Assembly (NCBI GenBank): GCA_019096195.1
Contig: JAGTXK010000219.1
Location: forward strand, 248,001-312,000
Reading direction: 5' to 3'
Source of the DNA: Boletus sp. NGJ
Lineage: Eukaryota > Basidiomycota > Agaricomycetes > Boletales > Boletaceae
Length of the DNA stretch: 64,000 nucleotides
Numbering within the stretch: the stretch's first letter is position 1; every line of letters begins with the position of its first letter. The position numbers and the translations under genes were made by a program. This document shows, one piece after another, positions 48,356 to 58,546 of this stretch. The notes below the pieces were generated by a model. That model saw nothing but the letters and a program-made list of their open reading frames with translations, was not told the DNA's origin and did no database searches.

Positions 48356-48506
48356 GGTGGTATCCGGCGAAGCGTAAATTGACGGCTCATGTGCATGACT
48401 AGAGGAGATTCTGTGTCACGTGACCTTGATGAGATTGACTCCAAGTCCAACTCGATCTTGAAGTGACAAAAAACACAAGTCATCGCCAGGTCGTCTACAC
48501 AGAGCC
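48356..48506. promoter_or_regulatory. Shared divergent promoter with TCACGTGA, PEX2 / FRS2
   Basis: The 151 bp between opposite starts contain the full palindrome TCACGTGA at 48416-48423, 84 bp before the FRS2 ATG. The same core occurs upstream of FRS1 (55721-55726). Confidence 0.5.
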
Positions 48507-50579
48507 ATGGCAGAAGCACTCCAAAAACTCGTCCTAGATACACTAGACAAAGTTGGCACGATTCACGATACGAGGACACTTGTCATACCCGGACAGGAAG
48601 ATCGAGCGACAAGCCATGAAGCCCAGATCACGATTCTTGGTGCTCTGAACTCCCTCCTTAGTCGCGAGGCATGTCGAAGTTCTCGCGATATTATCACGAT
48701 CAGGTCCGCTTACTTATCCTGCAGATGATTTCTTACGATACCCACGAGACGTCCTCTCATGCCCTCACACCCGAGGGTGCACAGATTGTAATAGAGGGAT
48801 CGCATGAAGCCAGAGTGTGGGCTGCTCTGTCAGCTAAGGGAGAGGGTGACCCACTGGGAGCCCAGGAGTTAAAGAAAAAAGTGGGCGATGAAGCAGCCAA
48901 GGTTGGTCAAGGACGTGCTTTCAAGAATAGCTGGATAGCGAAGGAGGGGAGTGGATTCGTGAAGGCTGTGAGTCGCGCGGTATTAAGAGACATTTATTCT
49001 GCTAATTTACCCATTTGAATTCGTGAGGTCGCACAAATAATAGATTCGACTCAACTTGAGCTACGCGAGGTGGAATCTACCGGGACTCTCCTGGCTGGCG
49101 AAAAGGCTCTGGCTGAGCTACGAAAGCGGAAACTCATCGTCCAAAGGTAGTCTCGCTCTATCCACGCAGTGATACACAGTACACCTTCATTCATCCAGGA
49201 AAGGCCAATGGTTCACTGTGCACAAAGGTCCAAGCTTCAGCATAACCATTGCGAAACCCGAAACTGATCTTACCGTTGAAATGCTGACTTCGTATGCTTT
49301 CTTTCTGCTTTCCCGCCAAAAAAAAAGGCTGATCGACTACAGTGGTGCATGGAAAACGGCGTCCTTCAAGAAATACAACTTCGAAGCCGACGGTATCCCG
49401 ACATCGGGTGGTGCGCTTCACCCACTCCTTAAAGTTCGCGAAGAGATCCGTAGTATATTCTTAGAAATGGGGTACGACAAGTTCTCGTTCATCTTGCCAC
49501 TAGACTGCCTGACAACTGCTCTAGATTCGAAGAAATGCAAACAAACTCTTTCGTCGAGTCAGGTTTCTGGTGCTTTGATGCCCTCTTTGTACCCCAGCTT
49601 CATCCCGCAAGAGAACTGCATGACACATTCTATCTCTCTGGCGAGCATCTCGTCACTCTGTTGATAAATTTGGTCTCATCATTATGATAGATCCGTCAAC
49701 GTCGTTGCCACCTCCCGAGGCTTATTACAAGCGTGTTGCTGAGGTGCACGAACAAGGCGGATACGGGTCGATTGGTTATCGGACACCCTGGTCCCACGAA
49801 GAATCTCACAAGCTTCTCCTTCGGACACATACCACTGCCTCATCAGCATCCATGCTTTACAAACTAGCTGCCAAATGCAGAGGTGAAGAAATAGACGACG
49901 AAGGTAGAGAGGTGAAGTCGAGTGTTTCGCTGCAAGTGGGAGAAGATGGCTTCCGGCCAGCAAAGCTGTTCAGCATCGACAGAGTGTTCCGAAACGAGAC
50001 GATGGATGCCACACACTTGGCTGAATTTCATCAAGTAGAGGGTGTCGTTGCTGATAGAAATCTGACACTGGCCGACCTCATTGGTAAGATGGAGTCTATG
50101 CTTTATGTTCGCCTTGGGATTATCAACAAAATCCTAGGATTTATGCGAGTCTTCTTCAAAAAAATGGGTATGACTGATGTCCGTTTCAAACCCGCATACA
50201 ACCCGTACACAGAGGTTCGTATTAATGAACTCGCTGTGGAAACCAGGCTTTGACGGCTGGATTGATGTGGTACAGCCATCACTTGAGATCTTTGCTTTTC
50301 ACCCCATGCTTCAAAAGTGGGTAGAAATCGGGAACAGTGGTATGTTCCGCCCCGAGATGCTCGAACCCATGGGATTCCCAAAGGACGTCCGCGTGCACGG
50401 TTGGGGTATCGGGCTCGAAAGACCAACGATGATTCGGTGAGTCCCTGTCGAATTTCTATTCGGTTGATGCCTTCTCAAACCCGTCTACTCGAAGGTATGG
50501 AATCAACAATATCAGAACTCTTGTTGGGCACAAGACACCTATCGAGAACGTGGAGAATGCACCGGCTGTCATGTTCTAG
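48507..50579 (+). CDS. FRS2: Cytosolic phenylalanyl-tRNA synthetase, alpha (catalytic) subunit
   Basis: Charges tRNA-Phe as an alpha2-beta2 enzyme. The N-terminal winged-helix DNA/RNA-binding region ([23 protein letters not shown]) is followed by the class II catalytic core: [82 protein letters not shown]-type region and the C-terminal motif [16 protein letters not shown]. The end reads [10 protein letters not shown]. Two introns appear to use GC-AG ends (48669-48724 and 49641-49690); splicing there restores family-conserved sequence (HDTFYLSDPS at the second). The partner beta gene is 5.2 kb downstream on the same strand. Confidence 0.95.
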
Positions 50580-50803
50580 ATGATTTGATACCAAAATTGT
50601 CGCGATGAGTGTAGAGGTAACTGATAGATGTAAGACTTTGCTGCATCGTCTCTAGTCACTCCAGGATAAGAGTAAGTTCTATGTGATTATAGTCTCTAAT
50701 CAAACAAGCCGACCAGCGGTCTATGATATCACTTATAAGGGGCACTTGGGCCAGTCGTCTGAGTCTACAAGGCAGGGTGGATACCTGAGTTTCCGACATT
50801 GAA

Positions 50804-53418
50804 TCAGAAAGAGAACACTGCAGCGTTCTTGCGAGAGCCAAACATATATACTATGGCTTGACTCATGAACAGGCCAACGGTGATGCCGATTGTGACTGCA
50901 ATCATAGCACTTCCAACGTCGACCCCCGACCCATTCGCTGCAATACCTCCCGCTTGGGAGAGGCCGGACTAAAGACGGTGAATGCAGAGTTTAGGAACTC
51001 CCTGAGAACGATTAGAGAGACAGAACACCCACTGGGACCAGGAACAGGACACCCGTGACCATGGAGGTAAACGCCGTGCCACCCATCTTCCTCGAATAGA
51101 TATTCCCGAGTAGACCGACGGTAAACGCTCCGATAGCAGAAACGATATCTGATCGATTGAAGATGTAGTGGTTCGCGATCTTGTTGGTCGCATACGAAGC
51201 ACAGGAGATGATAACCATTACGGGAAGTTCCTTTGACTTCCATGGCTGTAAGTTGGCGAGGGACGACAGGATGGAGAAGATGGGAACGATTGCGAATTGA
51301 GTCCACCAGGGAAAGGGTTGAGTATACCAGGCAAAGGAGGATGGGCGGTAACATCCGTCGACAATGTTCGCCATGTAGACGTTGGTGGCATTGGTGAAGG
51401 AGAATGTACCAACTGCTGGTGGTGTACCATCTGTCGAGTTGTCAGGTGCAAATGTGCCAATCAGGGTAACGGTGGTAGACAGCTTGGCTGCTAGTGTTGT
51501 AAGATGATGTCGGGCCGTGGGGTCAAAGAGAAGGTACAAGTCTGAACCAATTTGCAGACCAAACCCCAGGAACAGGGTATAGATGAGAGCATACACCATC
51601 TTGACACTACCACACACGATGTTCTTAGATGCCAGTTCGAGGGAGCTAGTCACTGTTTCTGAAGTTAATCGGACGTGGTATCCAATGACGCAGGCACTTA
51701 CGGATGAGGAACCCTGGAAGGATACCGATGATACCAGCGGATGAAATAGCTTCATAACAAAATATTTCACTGCGAATACTGCTCAACCCGCGAGCCGTAA
51801 AGGACATAAACATGGCGGTGGTGATTCTAGCGCAACTTTTAGCATGGTCCGTGAGAGAACAAGGAGTAACGCACTCAAACACGTTGTTGTACATAGTCGA
51901 CTTCATTGCGACGTTGAGCTGGAGGAAGCACAGGATGAAAGCACCACTGCCCGCAACCCACATATCCAAGAAGGAACCACCAAACGCCAATGGACAGATG
52001 AGCACCGACAAGAAAAAACTCAAGATACATCGGAACCAGATCGAGTACAATGGCTGCGCAGAGAGTAACTCTTCCAGTTGCTGCGTCGCCTTTCTAGCGC
52101 TGATTTCGTCATGCAGAACGGCCCGGTAAATGAGGTGGACTTTGTGGAGATTTCCAAGAGCAAGACCACCTGAGCCCTTGACGAAGTGTGTTTCGGAGGT
52201 CATGGTGTCGTTATCCCCGAAGCAACAGATGATGACACTAGGTAAATGAATGAACTCGGCATTGATCTCAAGAATACGAGCTGCGGCTACAAGCTGTGAT
52301 TCTATACGATGCGATGGTGCACCGAATGTCATCAGAGCACGAGCGAGCTTGAGCAGAAATTGATGACGCTTCAGGATAGCTACAGAGTCATCGTCCATCA
52401 AAATACGAGTCGGCCTTAACCAGTAGAACTCACAAGTAACATTGAACTCAATACGAATCCTCTGCTGCTCCTTCCTGCGTTGACGATAATCCATCTGTCT
52501 GAGGGCATTCCGCTTTTCATCTTCGTAGTCGTCGAGGCAACGCTTCGTGATGTTTGTCACACGAGGATCATCAGGGTCAAGGACCTCAGAATAAGTGTCT
52601 GAATCTGACGCTTTTGAGTCATACCGCCCGAAGGGTGGACGCTCCCCGACCGCCTCATAAGCTTGGGAACGAGAATGGGGCACTCCGTTCATTCCTGGGG
52701 AAACCTCATAAAAATCCATCAAGTTTGCAATGATCCCTTTGCGCCTGCCATCTCTGTCGTTCATCCCGCAGTAATTCGGTTCGTCCTCCATGTCGACATC
52801 CTCCAAGCCGCCCTCGTCATCCCGCCAGGTTGGGGCCTGCGCCTCTGTGTCAAATTTGCCCTCGTCTCTATACTTTGGCGCTGCTGCGAAGCTGACTTTG
52901 TTTAGCTGCTTAGGATTGGGGGCTGACTCGGCATCATACGCCGGTTGCGGAGGAGGGATGGCATAAGGGTGCGCATGCGAAGCGAGTGCATACTTTTCAT
53001 CCAGGTGGTCATCTTGGTTCCTCGCTTTGAATTTCTTGGCGAATGCTCCACTATCTCCATCTGAACCGCCATTGTTCAGCGTTGAACTGGAACTGTAAGA
53101 TGGCTGCTGGACGTTTTGGACGGGGGTTGCCCGGGGGCGAAAGGCTTCCTGATTTGTGCCATCAGCGACAGTGGGTCGAGATTGAAGAAGAGGATTGTCG
53201 GGAGGAGGAAAGTTTCTGTGCGCGAGAGGAGGCTGAGACGGTATAGCGACGTGAAAAGAGGTTGGGTACACCATGTCGGGATACGTGGACTCCCTGCTGG
53301 GAGGCTCACCCCGTTCAAAACCATACGGTATCGCGGCGCGGTTATTTGGGGGTGGAGAAGAAATCTGACCAGGGCCAGCCTGGCCGACGTTTTGAAAGTT
53401 GGGAGGATTTCCGGGCAT
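50804..53418 (-). CDS. ThrE-like membrane protein (yeast Prm10 family)
   Basis: Long disordered N-terminus (MPGNPPNFQNVGQAGPGQIS, then proline- and charge-rich to about residue 330). A ThrE (DUF1212) domain follows: RHQFLLKLARALMTFGAPSH, HRIESQLVAAARILEINAEF, YSIWFRCILSFFLSVLICPL. The second half holds roughly ten membrane helices, including SVKMVYALIYTLFLGFGLQIG, FAIVPIFSILSSLANLQPW, IGAFTVGLLGNIYSRKMG and MIAVTIGITVGLFMSQAIVY. Bacterial ThrE exports threonine and serine; in fungi the family includes pheromone-regulated Prm10, whose substrate is not established. The last exon (SGLSQAGGIAANGSGVDVG) ends at 50804. It converges on FRS2. Confidence 0.85.
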
Positions 53419-53915
53419 CCTCGTTTATTGAACGAGTGTAACAAGAACTTTGCAGAGGTAAGTCCGGTTGTGACTTGAAGCGACTCAGAAAGCGTAGATA
53501 AGCATACCGTCATTTCGAACTCGACCGACGCACCAGCCAGAACTGATCAAAACGATGCAGAGATTGGACTGGCATCAACGGGTTTAGCAGGCGTCGGACG
53601 TGTCCCATGGAGAAAGGCGGGTCCGCCGTCATTCTCTCTGGAACACCATGAGCGCTGCTGTACACGGACTTGCCATCGGAATGCTAATTGGCTAGCTAAA
53701 ATCTGTGAAGTTGTAATGTCATGCTAGCCCTCTTTTGATGGCTTGTAAACTTCAAAGTGAAGGTAAATGGCATAAGTAAGTAACGAGACGCACCAATATT
53801 GTTGAAATTCTTAAGTGCAAAGTCACGCCCACTAGTACGTCACTTGGGTCGGGGATGCTGCATACGCGTTCATTCTCACATGCAAGCCTGGCCTTACTGA
53901 GACGGTTTTATTGCT
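53419..53915. other. Gap between ThrE-like and GNAT genes
   Basis: About 500 bp with the promoter of the minus-strand ThrE-like gene. I see no further gene, repeat or RNA in it. Confidence 0.4.
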
Positions 53916-54575
53916 CTATCTGTTCTCCCATTTGTTCTCCCACTCTTCAACTGTGATCCCCAACACGCCCTCGGGAGCGCCGTCGAACGTATGGAACCCC
54001 AGCCTTCCATAAAACGAGGCGGCTGCCTTGTTTCGAGGATCCATCCCAAGCCAGACAGCTTTTAACCCTTTCTCCTTCAAATGTCTCATGGCTACCCCGA
54101 TCAATTTCTTTCCCCATCCCTTCCTTTGATGTGACTCCAAGATATCAATGTGCAAATGTGCGGGAGAGAAAGCGATCTGGGTCTCTGACGCAAGAGGAAA
54201 ATTCATGATGGACTTGATGTATTTCTGGTCGGTCTGTGTTGGTAGGGGTGCAGTAAGGGATCCGTATTTCGCTCTGAGAGGCGGCCACCAGGTTCGCGCG
54301 GTGGCTGCCTCAAACGCGCGGGAGTCGATGGCGCCCAGGGTATACCCCACGACAGACTCGTCTGAAGGTGGGGAGGTCTCGAGTGGCTTCTCGACGAGTA
54401 CGAAACCCCATACGCAATCAAGGACATTGACATAAGGGAGAGCGTAGACTTCACCCGGAAGCGCCGGGTAATTGTGAACATCCCTCCCAGATTTACCAGC
54501 CTCAGACGTTTCCAAACAAATCTGGGAGAGCGCCGCCTCATCCTCCTTGGTCGCGGGACGGATGAAGATTGACAT
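53916..54575 (-). CDS. GNAT-family N-acetyltransferase
   Basis: One uninterrupted exon of 219 codons, starting MSIFIRPATKEDEAALSQIC. The acetyl-CoA site is visible as HIDILESHQRKGWGKKLIGV (the Q/R-x-x-G-x-G/A pattern reads QRKGWG), followed by GLKAVWLGMDPRNKAAASFY and YGRLGFHTF, a typical GNAT end. The middle segment WWPPLRAKYGSLTAPLP is an insertion. Overall similarity is to small acetyltransferases of fungi and bacteria related to the HAT-like part of O-GlcNAcase; the substrate is unknown. It is one of few intronless genes here, which could hint at retroposition or transfer, though codon use looks like its neighbours. Confidence 0.85.
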   Translation of the reverse strand: MSIFIRPATKEDEAALSQICLETSEAGKSGRDVHNYPALPGEVYALPYVNVLDCVWGFVLVEKPLETSPPSDESVVGYTLGAIDSRAFEAATARTWWPPLRAKYGSLTAPLPTQTDQKYIKSIMNFPLASETQIAFSPAHLHIDILESHQRKGWGKKLIGVAMRHLKEKGLKAVWLGMDPRNKAAASFYGRLGFHTFDGAPEGVLGITVEEWENKWENR

Positions 54576-54801
54576 GCAAAGAACGACAATAGTGTAAACG
54601 AGAACCGAGTCTGAGCGTGAAGCTCTGTGTGAAAAGACATGTACAAATATGTTGAACCTAAAAACGACAGTGACATTGCGTTGGATCTAACAGCTGAATT
54701 ACGTGCCAAAAGATGGCGGGAGCTGCTGAGACCTCGGCGGGCGAGACATGAGGCGTTGCCCGCATCCTGAGACTCGACTTCAAATTCCCCCGTGTCCATA
54801 T

Positions 54802-55656
54802 TCATCTTCCACTCTGGCCTCCACTGTTCCCTGCAGGTTCATCTGTTGGCCCTGAAATTACTACGGGAGTATGATTACCTGTCAGCGCAAAAGACCGGGT
54901 TTGGGACGCGACTCACAAAGGACACCAAGGATTGCGACCATGTATATCCAGTACTTTTGCAAGAAGCTCTTCTCGGGTGCTGGTGCCATCGGTTCTCCTT
55001 CTGCTGTTAGTGGAGGCGGCGTGCGTAATTCAGGTCTGGCAGCACATCAGAAATGACTCGATATACATAGTAGAAGGACGTGCTGAGGTGGTTGACGTGG
55101 CGACCTGAGTGTAATTGTTGTATTATGTGCGGGATATGACTTGAGCGTGTCGGGAGGGGGGCACGAGCCGTCATGGGGAACTGGCGATACGAAGTGATCG
55201 ACGGCAAACGGAAGGCCGGAGGAGGAGAAATGAATGGTGAGATGCGCAGAGGTCGATCCGGGCAGGTGACACTAGTCGAACCTTTCATGAGCTGGTGAGA
55301 GGTTCAGGGATGTTGGCACGACGTACTGCTTTTACAACAGAGGTTGGCCATACACCGTCTGTAACACCGGGACGATCGAGTGCAACCTGGTACATTGCGC
55401 CTTCAATTGTGGGGTCCACTGACACCTTAAATTGGACGAGATCATCGAGAAGAGTGTCGGACAATATGAGCACTGCGGGAGATCCAAGAGGAGAAATAGA
55501 ATGCAAGGGTGGAAGAGCGACAGTTCCGAGTTCAGACCAAGGTGTTATGGGGAGGTTTGGGTGAACGACACGATGTTGGACGCGAATTGGTTCAGGCTCG
55601 TTCTGGGCATTCGCGAGGGAGATGAGGAGCAGTGTAATGAAGGGAGACGGGTACAT
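54802..55656 (-). CDS. EMC10: ER membrane complex subunit 10
   Basis: Subunit of the EMC insertase, which places membrane helices into the ER. A signal peptide is clear: MYPSPFITLLLISLANAQNE. The lumenal beta-sandwich follows (VHPNLPITPWSELGTVALPP; SDTLLDDLVQFKVSVDP; GAMYQVALDRPGVTDG). The C-terminus has the family's signature EKSFLQKYWIYMVAILGVL, splices over about 54837-54901 and ends GGQSGR. The start at 55656 gives the signal peptide at the N-terminus; an in-frame ATG exists 138 bp upstream but would bury it. The gene is divergent from FRS1. Confidence 0.85.
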
Positions 55657-55826
55657 TCTGCTCGTCAGTAGGAGTTGCGTGCTCACTGTGTGGTACGTTG
55701 AGCGAGGGGTATCCGGGGGACACGTGAGTGTTTGACTTGAGATCTGCAACTTAAATTCTGCCCTGCCGAGATCGACTTTGGTCACTGATAACACTAGCTC
55801 AGTTTACGCAGTGCCCTCTCTCAACA
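55657..55826. promoter_or_regulatory. Shared divergent promoter with CACGTG, EMC10 / FRS1
   Basis: The 170 bp between opposite ATGs contain CACGTG at 55721-55726, about 100 bp before the FRS1 ATG. The same box lies before FRS2. Confidence 0.5.
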
Positions 55827-58250
55827 ATGCCCACCGTTGCTGTGGACAAGGCAGATCTTTTCGAAAGACTCGGGAAGGAATATAGTGAGTGGTATAGCTT
55901 GGCCTACTCTCTCAATGAACTGCTGATCATCTATCCTTTAAGCCACGGAGGAGTTTGATAGATTATGCTTTGAGTATGGTCTCGAACTAGATGAGGATGT
56001 ACGTGCTTTCGATACTCTCACATTCAGCGATCTCTTCAAGTTCATGGCGTGCGATCGCAGACCACTGAAGATGTAAAAGCGGCGATCAAGAATGGTCTTC
56101 CTGCAGAAAGACCAGTGCGTGAACCACTTGACGAACAATATTATTTGAGTCTCACTATATCCGTCCAGCAACTTAAAATCGAGGTCCCTGCCAATAGGTT
56201 TGTCAAATCACTCCCCATGTCGAGTTCAACTTGATTAGCTATCCTTGAAGATATGATCTTCTTTGTATAGAAGGCATATCCAGTGTGCTCAAAGCCTTTC
56301 TGGGAAAAGCAGAAGCCCCACAATACAGACTCATCTACCCTCCAGGCGGAGAAGATAACCTTCTCACTGTCCATGTCCACCCCGAAGTACGTCTTCTAGT
56401 TGGCCCCACATGATCGGATGCACATTAACTACAACTCAATCGAATCGATCATCAGACCCAACGCGTCCGTCCGCTGTTTGCTTGCGCTATCCTCCGCAAT
56501 CTGAAATTCACCCCTCGTTCCTATGCATCTTTCATCGATCTTCAAGACAAGCTTCATCAGAATATTGGACGGCGGCGCTGGCTGGTCTCTATCGGTACAC
56601 ACGACCTTGACACGATTGAACCCCCGTATCAGATACGAGGCCAGAGATCCAGAAGCAATCAAGTTTGTTCCACTCACGAAGAAAGAGGCTTACACTGCCA
56701 AGGAGCTGATGACGGTTTACGAGGTGCTTCCGTGATGCAGGGGATTGTGATTATATTTTAATTAATTATTATACTTTACAGAGCGACAAGCATCTTGCAA
56801 AATACCTCCCCATCATCCGTGATGCACCTGTCTACCCAATCATATATGACCAACAAGATCGCGTTCTCTCCTTCCCTCCCATCATTAACTCTGAACACAG
56901 TAAAATCACGCTCAATACACGAAACGTCTTTATAGATGTTACTGCCACGGACGACACAAAGCTTCAAATTGTCGTCAATATGGTCGCAACCATGTTCTCG
57001 GAGTATTGTGAAGAGCCTTTCACGTACGTTTCGGTGCCTTCTTATACCTTCAAAAGTGCAGGCATACATCCAGTGTTTTATCTATTGCTATAACATGTTG
57101 AGAGCGCTTACACACCTATTTACAGGATTGAACCGTGCAGGATCATCTTTCCGGATGGATCAACGCGCATTTCGCCTGACATCCTACCAAGGACCGTCAT
57201 AGCGCGTGCATCTTATATCAACTCCTGCACATCCCTCTCACTCTCTACCACTTCTATAACTGAGCTCCTCACTCGTATGTCCCTCGCCCCGAGTGTACCT
57301 CCCGACTCCGACGAGATAGCTGTCAGTGTACCTTGCACTCGCCCAGATATTTTCCATGAGGTCGACATCATAGAGGATGTGGCGGTTGCTTATGGTTTCA
57401 ACAACCTTCCTGACATCTTCCCGCAAACGAGTACGGTTGCACAGCCTTTAACAATCTCAAGACTTGTGGATGTCATCCGAAGAGAGTGGGCAATGGCAGG
57501 ATGGGTGGAAGGGTTGCCACTTATTCTGGTACACACTTTCACCTCCCTTGTCGAGGGCGCGTAGAACTGATCGTAGTGACACGGGCAGTGCTCACATGAA
57601 GAAAACTTTGACTTCATGAATCGTTCCGATCCAGGCAATTTCGCCGTCAAAATCGCCAACCCAAAAACCCTTGAATTCCAAGTTGTACGAACATCTCTTC
57701 TCCCTGGCCTTCTCAAGACCATCCGAGAAAACCGATCTCACCCCCTCCCCATCCGGCTTTTTGAACTCTCCGATGTCGTTTTCAAGGATACCACTAAAGA
57801 ACGCCAAGCCAGAAACGAGAAACATGCCGCTGCTGTTTGGTGTAGCAAGACTGCTGGGTTCGAGGTTGTGCATGGATTGCTGGACAGGGCTATGAAGATG
57901 CTGGAAGTGCCCAGGATCGGAAAGGAGGACACAAACAAGTCAAGCGGATACTACATCGTTGAAGGGGATGGTCAGTCACATGTTTCTTTCTTCCGAGGGA
58001 GAGAATATACCGTGCTAATTCGTTTCTCTGCCCAGATCCGGCTTACTTCCCCGGTCGTGCCGCGACGATCTACTATCGCCCTCCCTCCATTATCCAGGCT
58101 ACCCTCAGCAACGTCAAGCAGGCAGTCGTGTCCAGGGACACAGTGATAGGTACTTTGGGTGTACTGCATCCTACTGTGTTGGCGAGTTTCGAGATCAACT
58201 ATCCCTGCTCAGCACTGGAGTTCAACGTAGAAGTGTTCTTGAAGAAGTAG
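55827..58250 (+). CDS. FRS1: Cytosolic phenylalanyl-tRNA synthetase, beta subunit (apparent 1-nt frame break)
   Basis: Partner of FRS2. The start MPTVAVDKADLFERLGKEY splices to TTEEFDRLCFEYGLELDEDV. The tRNA-editing B3/B4 region is seen (LQDKLHQNIGRRRWLVSIGT; INSEHSKITLNTRNVFIDVT), then the B5 domain (VPCTRPDIFHEVDIIEDVAV, AYGFNNLPDIFP) and a synthetase-like core (FMNRSDPGNFAVKIANP; VRTSLLPGLLKTIRENR), ending LEFNVEVFLKK. About seven introns. Between GTHDLDTIE and ARDPEAIKFVPL the frame changes by one base at about 56621-56633. No usable intron spans it, and removing one base there restores family sequence. This may be a sequencing error in a C5 run or a real mutation. Confidence 0.93.
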
Positions 58251-58546
58251 CCATAAACGAGCAGCTTTAATTACAGAGTCGGCAGTAGAAAGTGTCACAA
58301 AAAGCAAAGCTTACAAGGTTGTGTATCAATGGATAGATTTATGCCGTCAACCCAATTGAGCACTGATTATCAGGTCTGTCCAGCAAAAGAGACTTATAGA
58401 ACGTAACGAGTAGCAAGTCAGTGAATCCCTTCCGAGCAAAGTAGCGATTAGAATATAGATAGCTGTATCGGCACCACACCCACATAACAGTGGGTAGTCC
58501 TTTCCGAATTCTACCGAGATGATAGTAGTAAGGGGTATACGATCGT

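Noticed and set aside
54203-54805. 200-codon minus-strand frame overlapping the GNAT gene
   Set aside because: Same strand, different frame from a clear acetyltransferase; composition is skewed and there is no domain.
56626-56644. A 19-nt GT-AG segment that would mend the FRS1 frame as an intron
   Set aside because: It would restore the frame, but 19 nt is far below the 45-70 nt introns seen here and below what spliceosomes normally handle. A one-base error is simpler.
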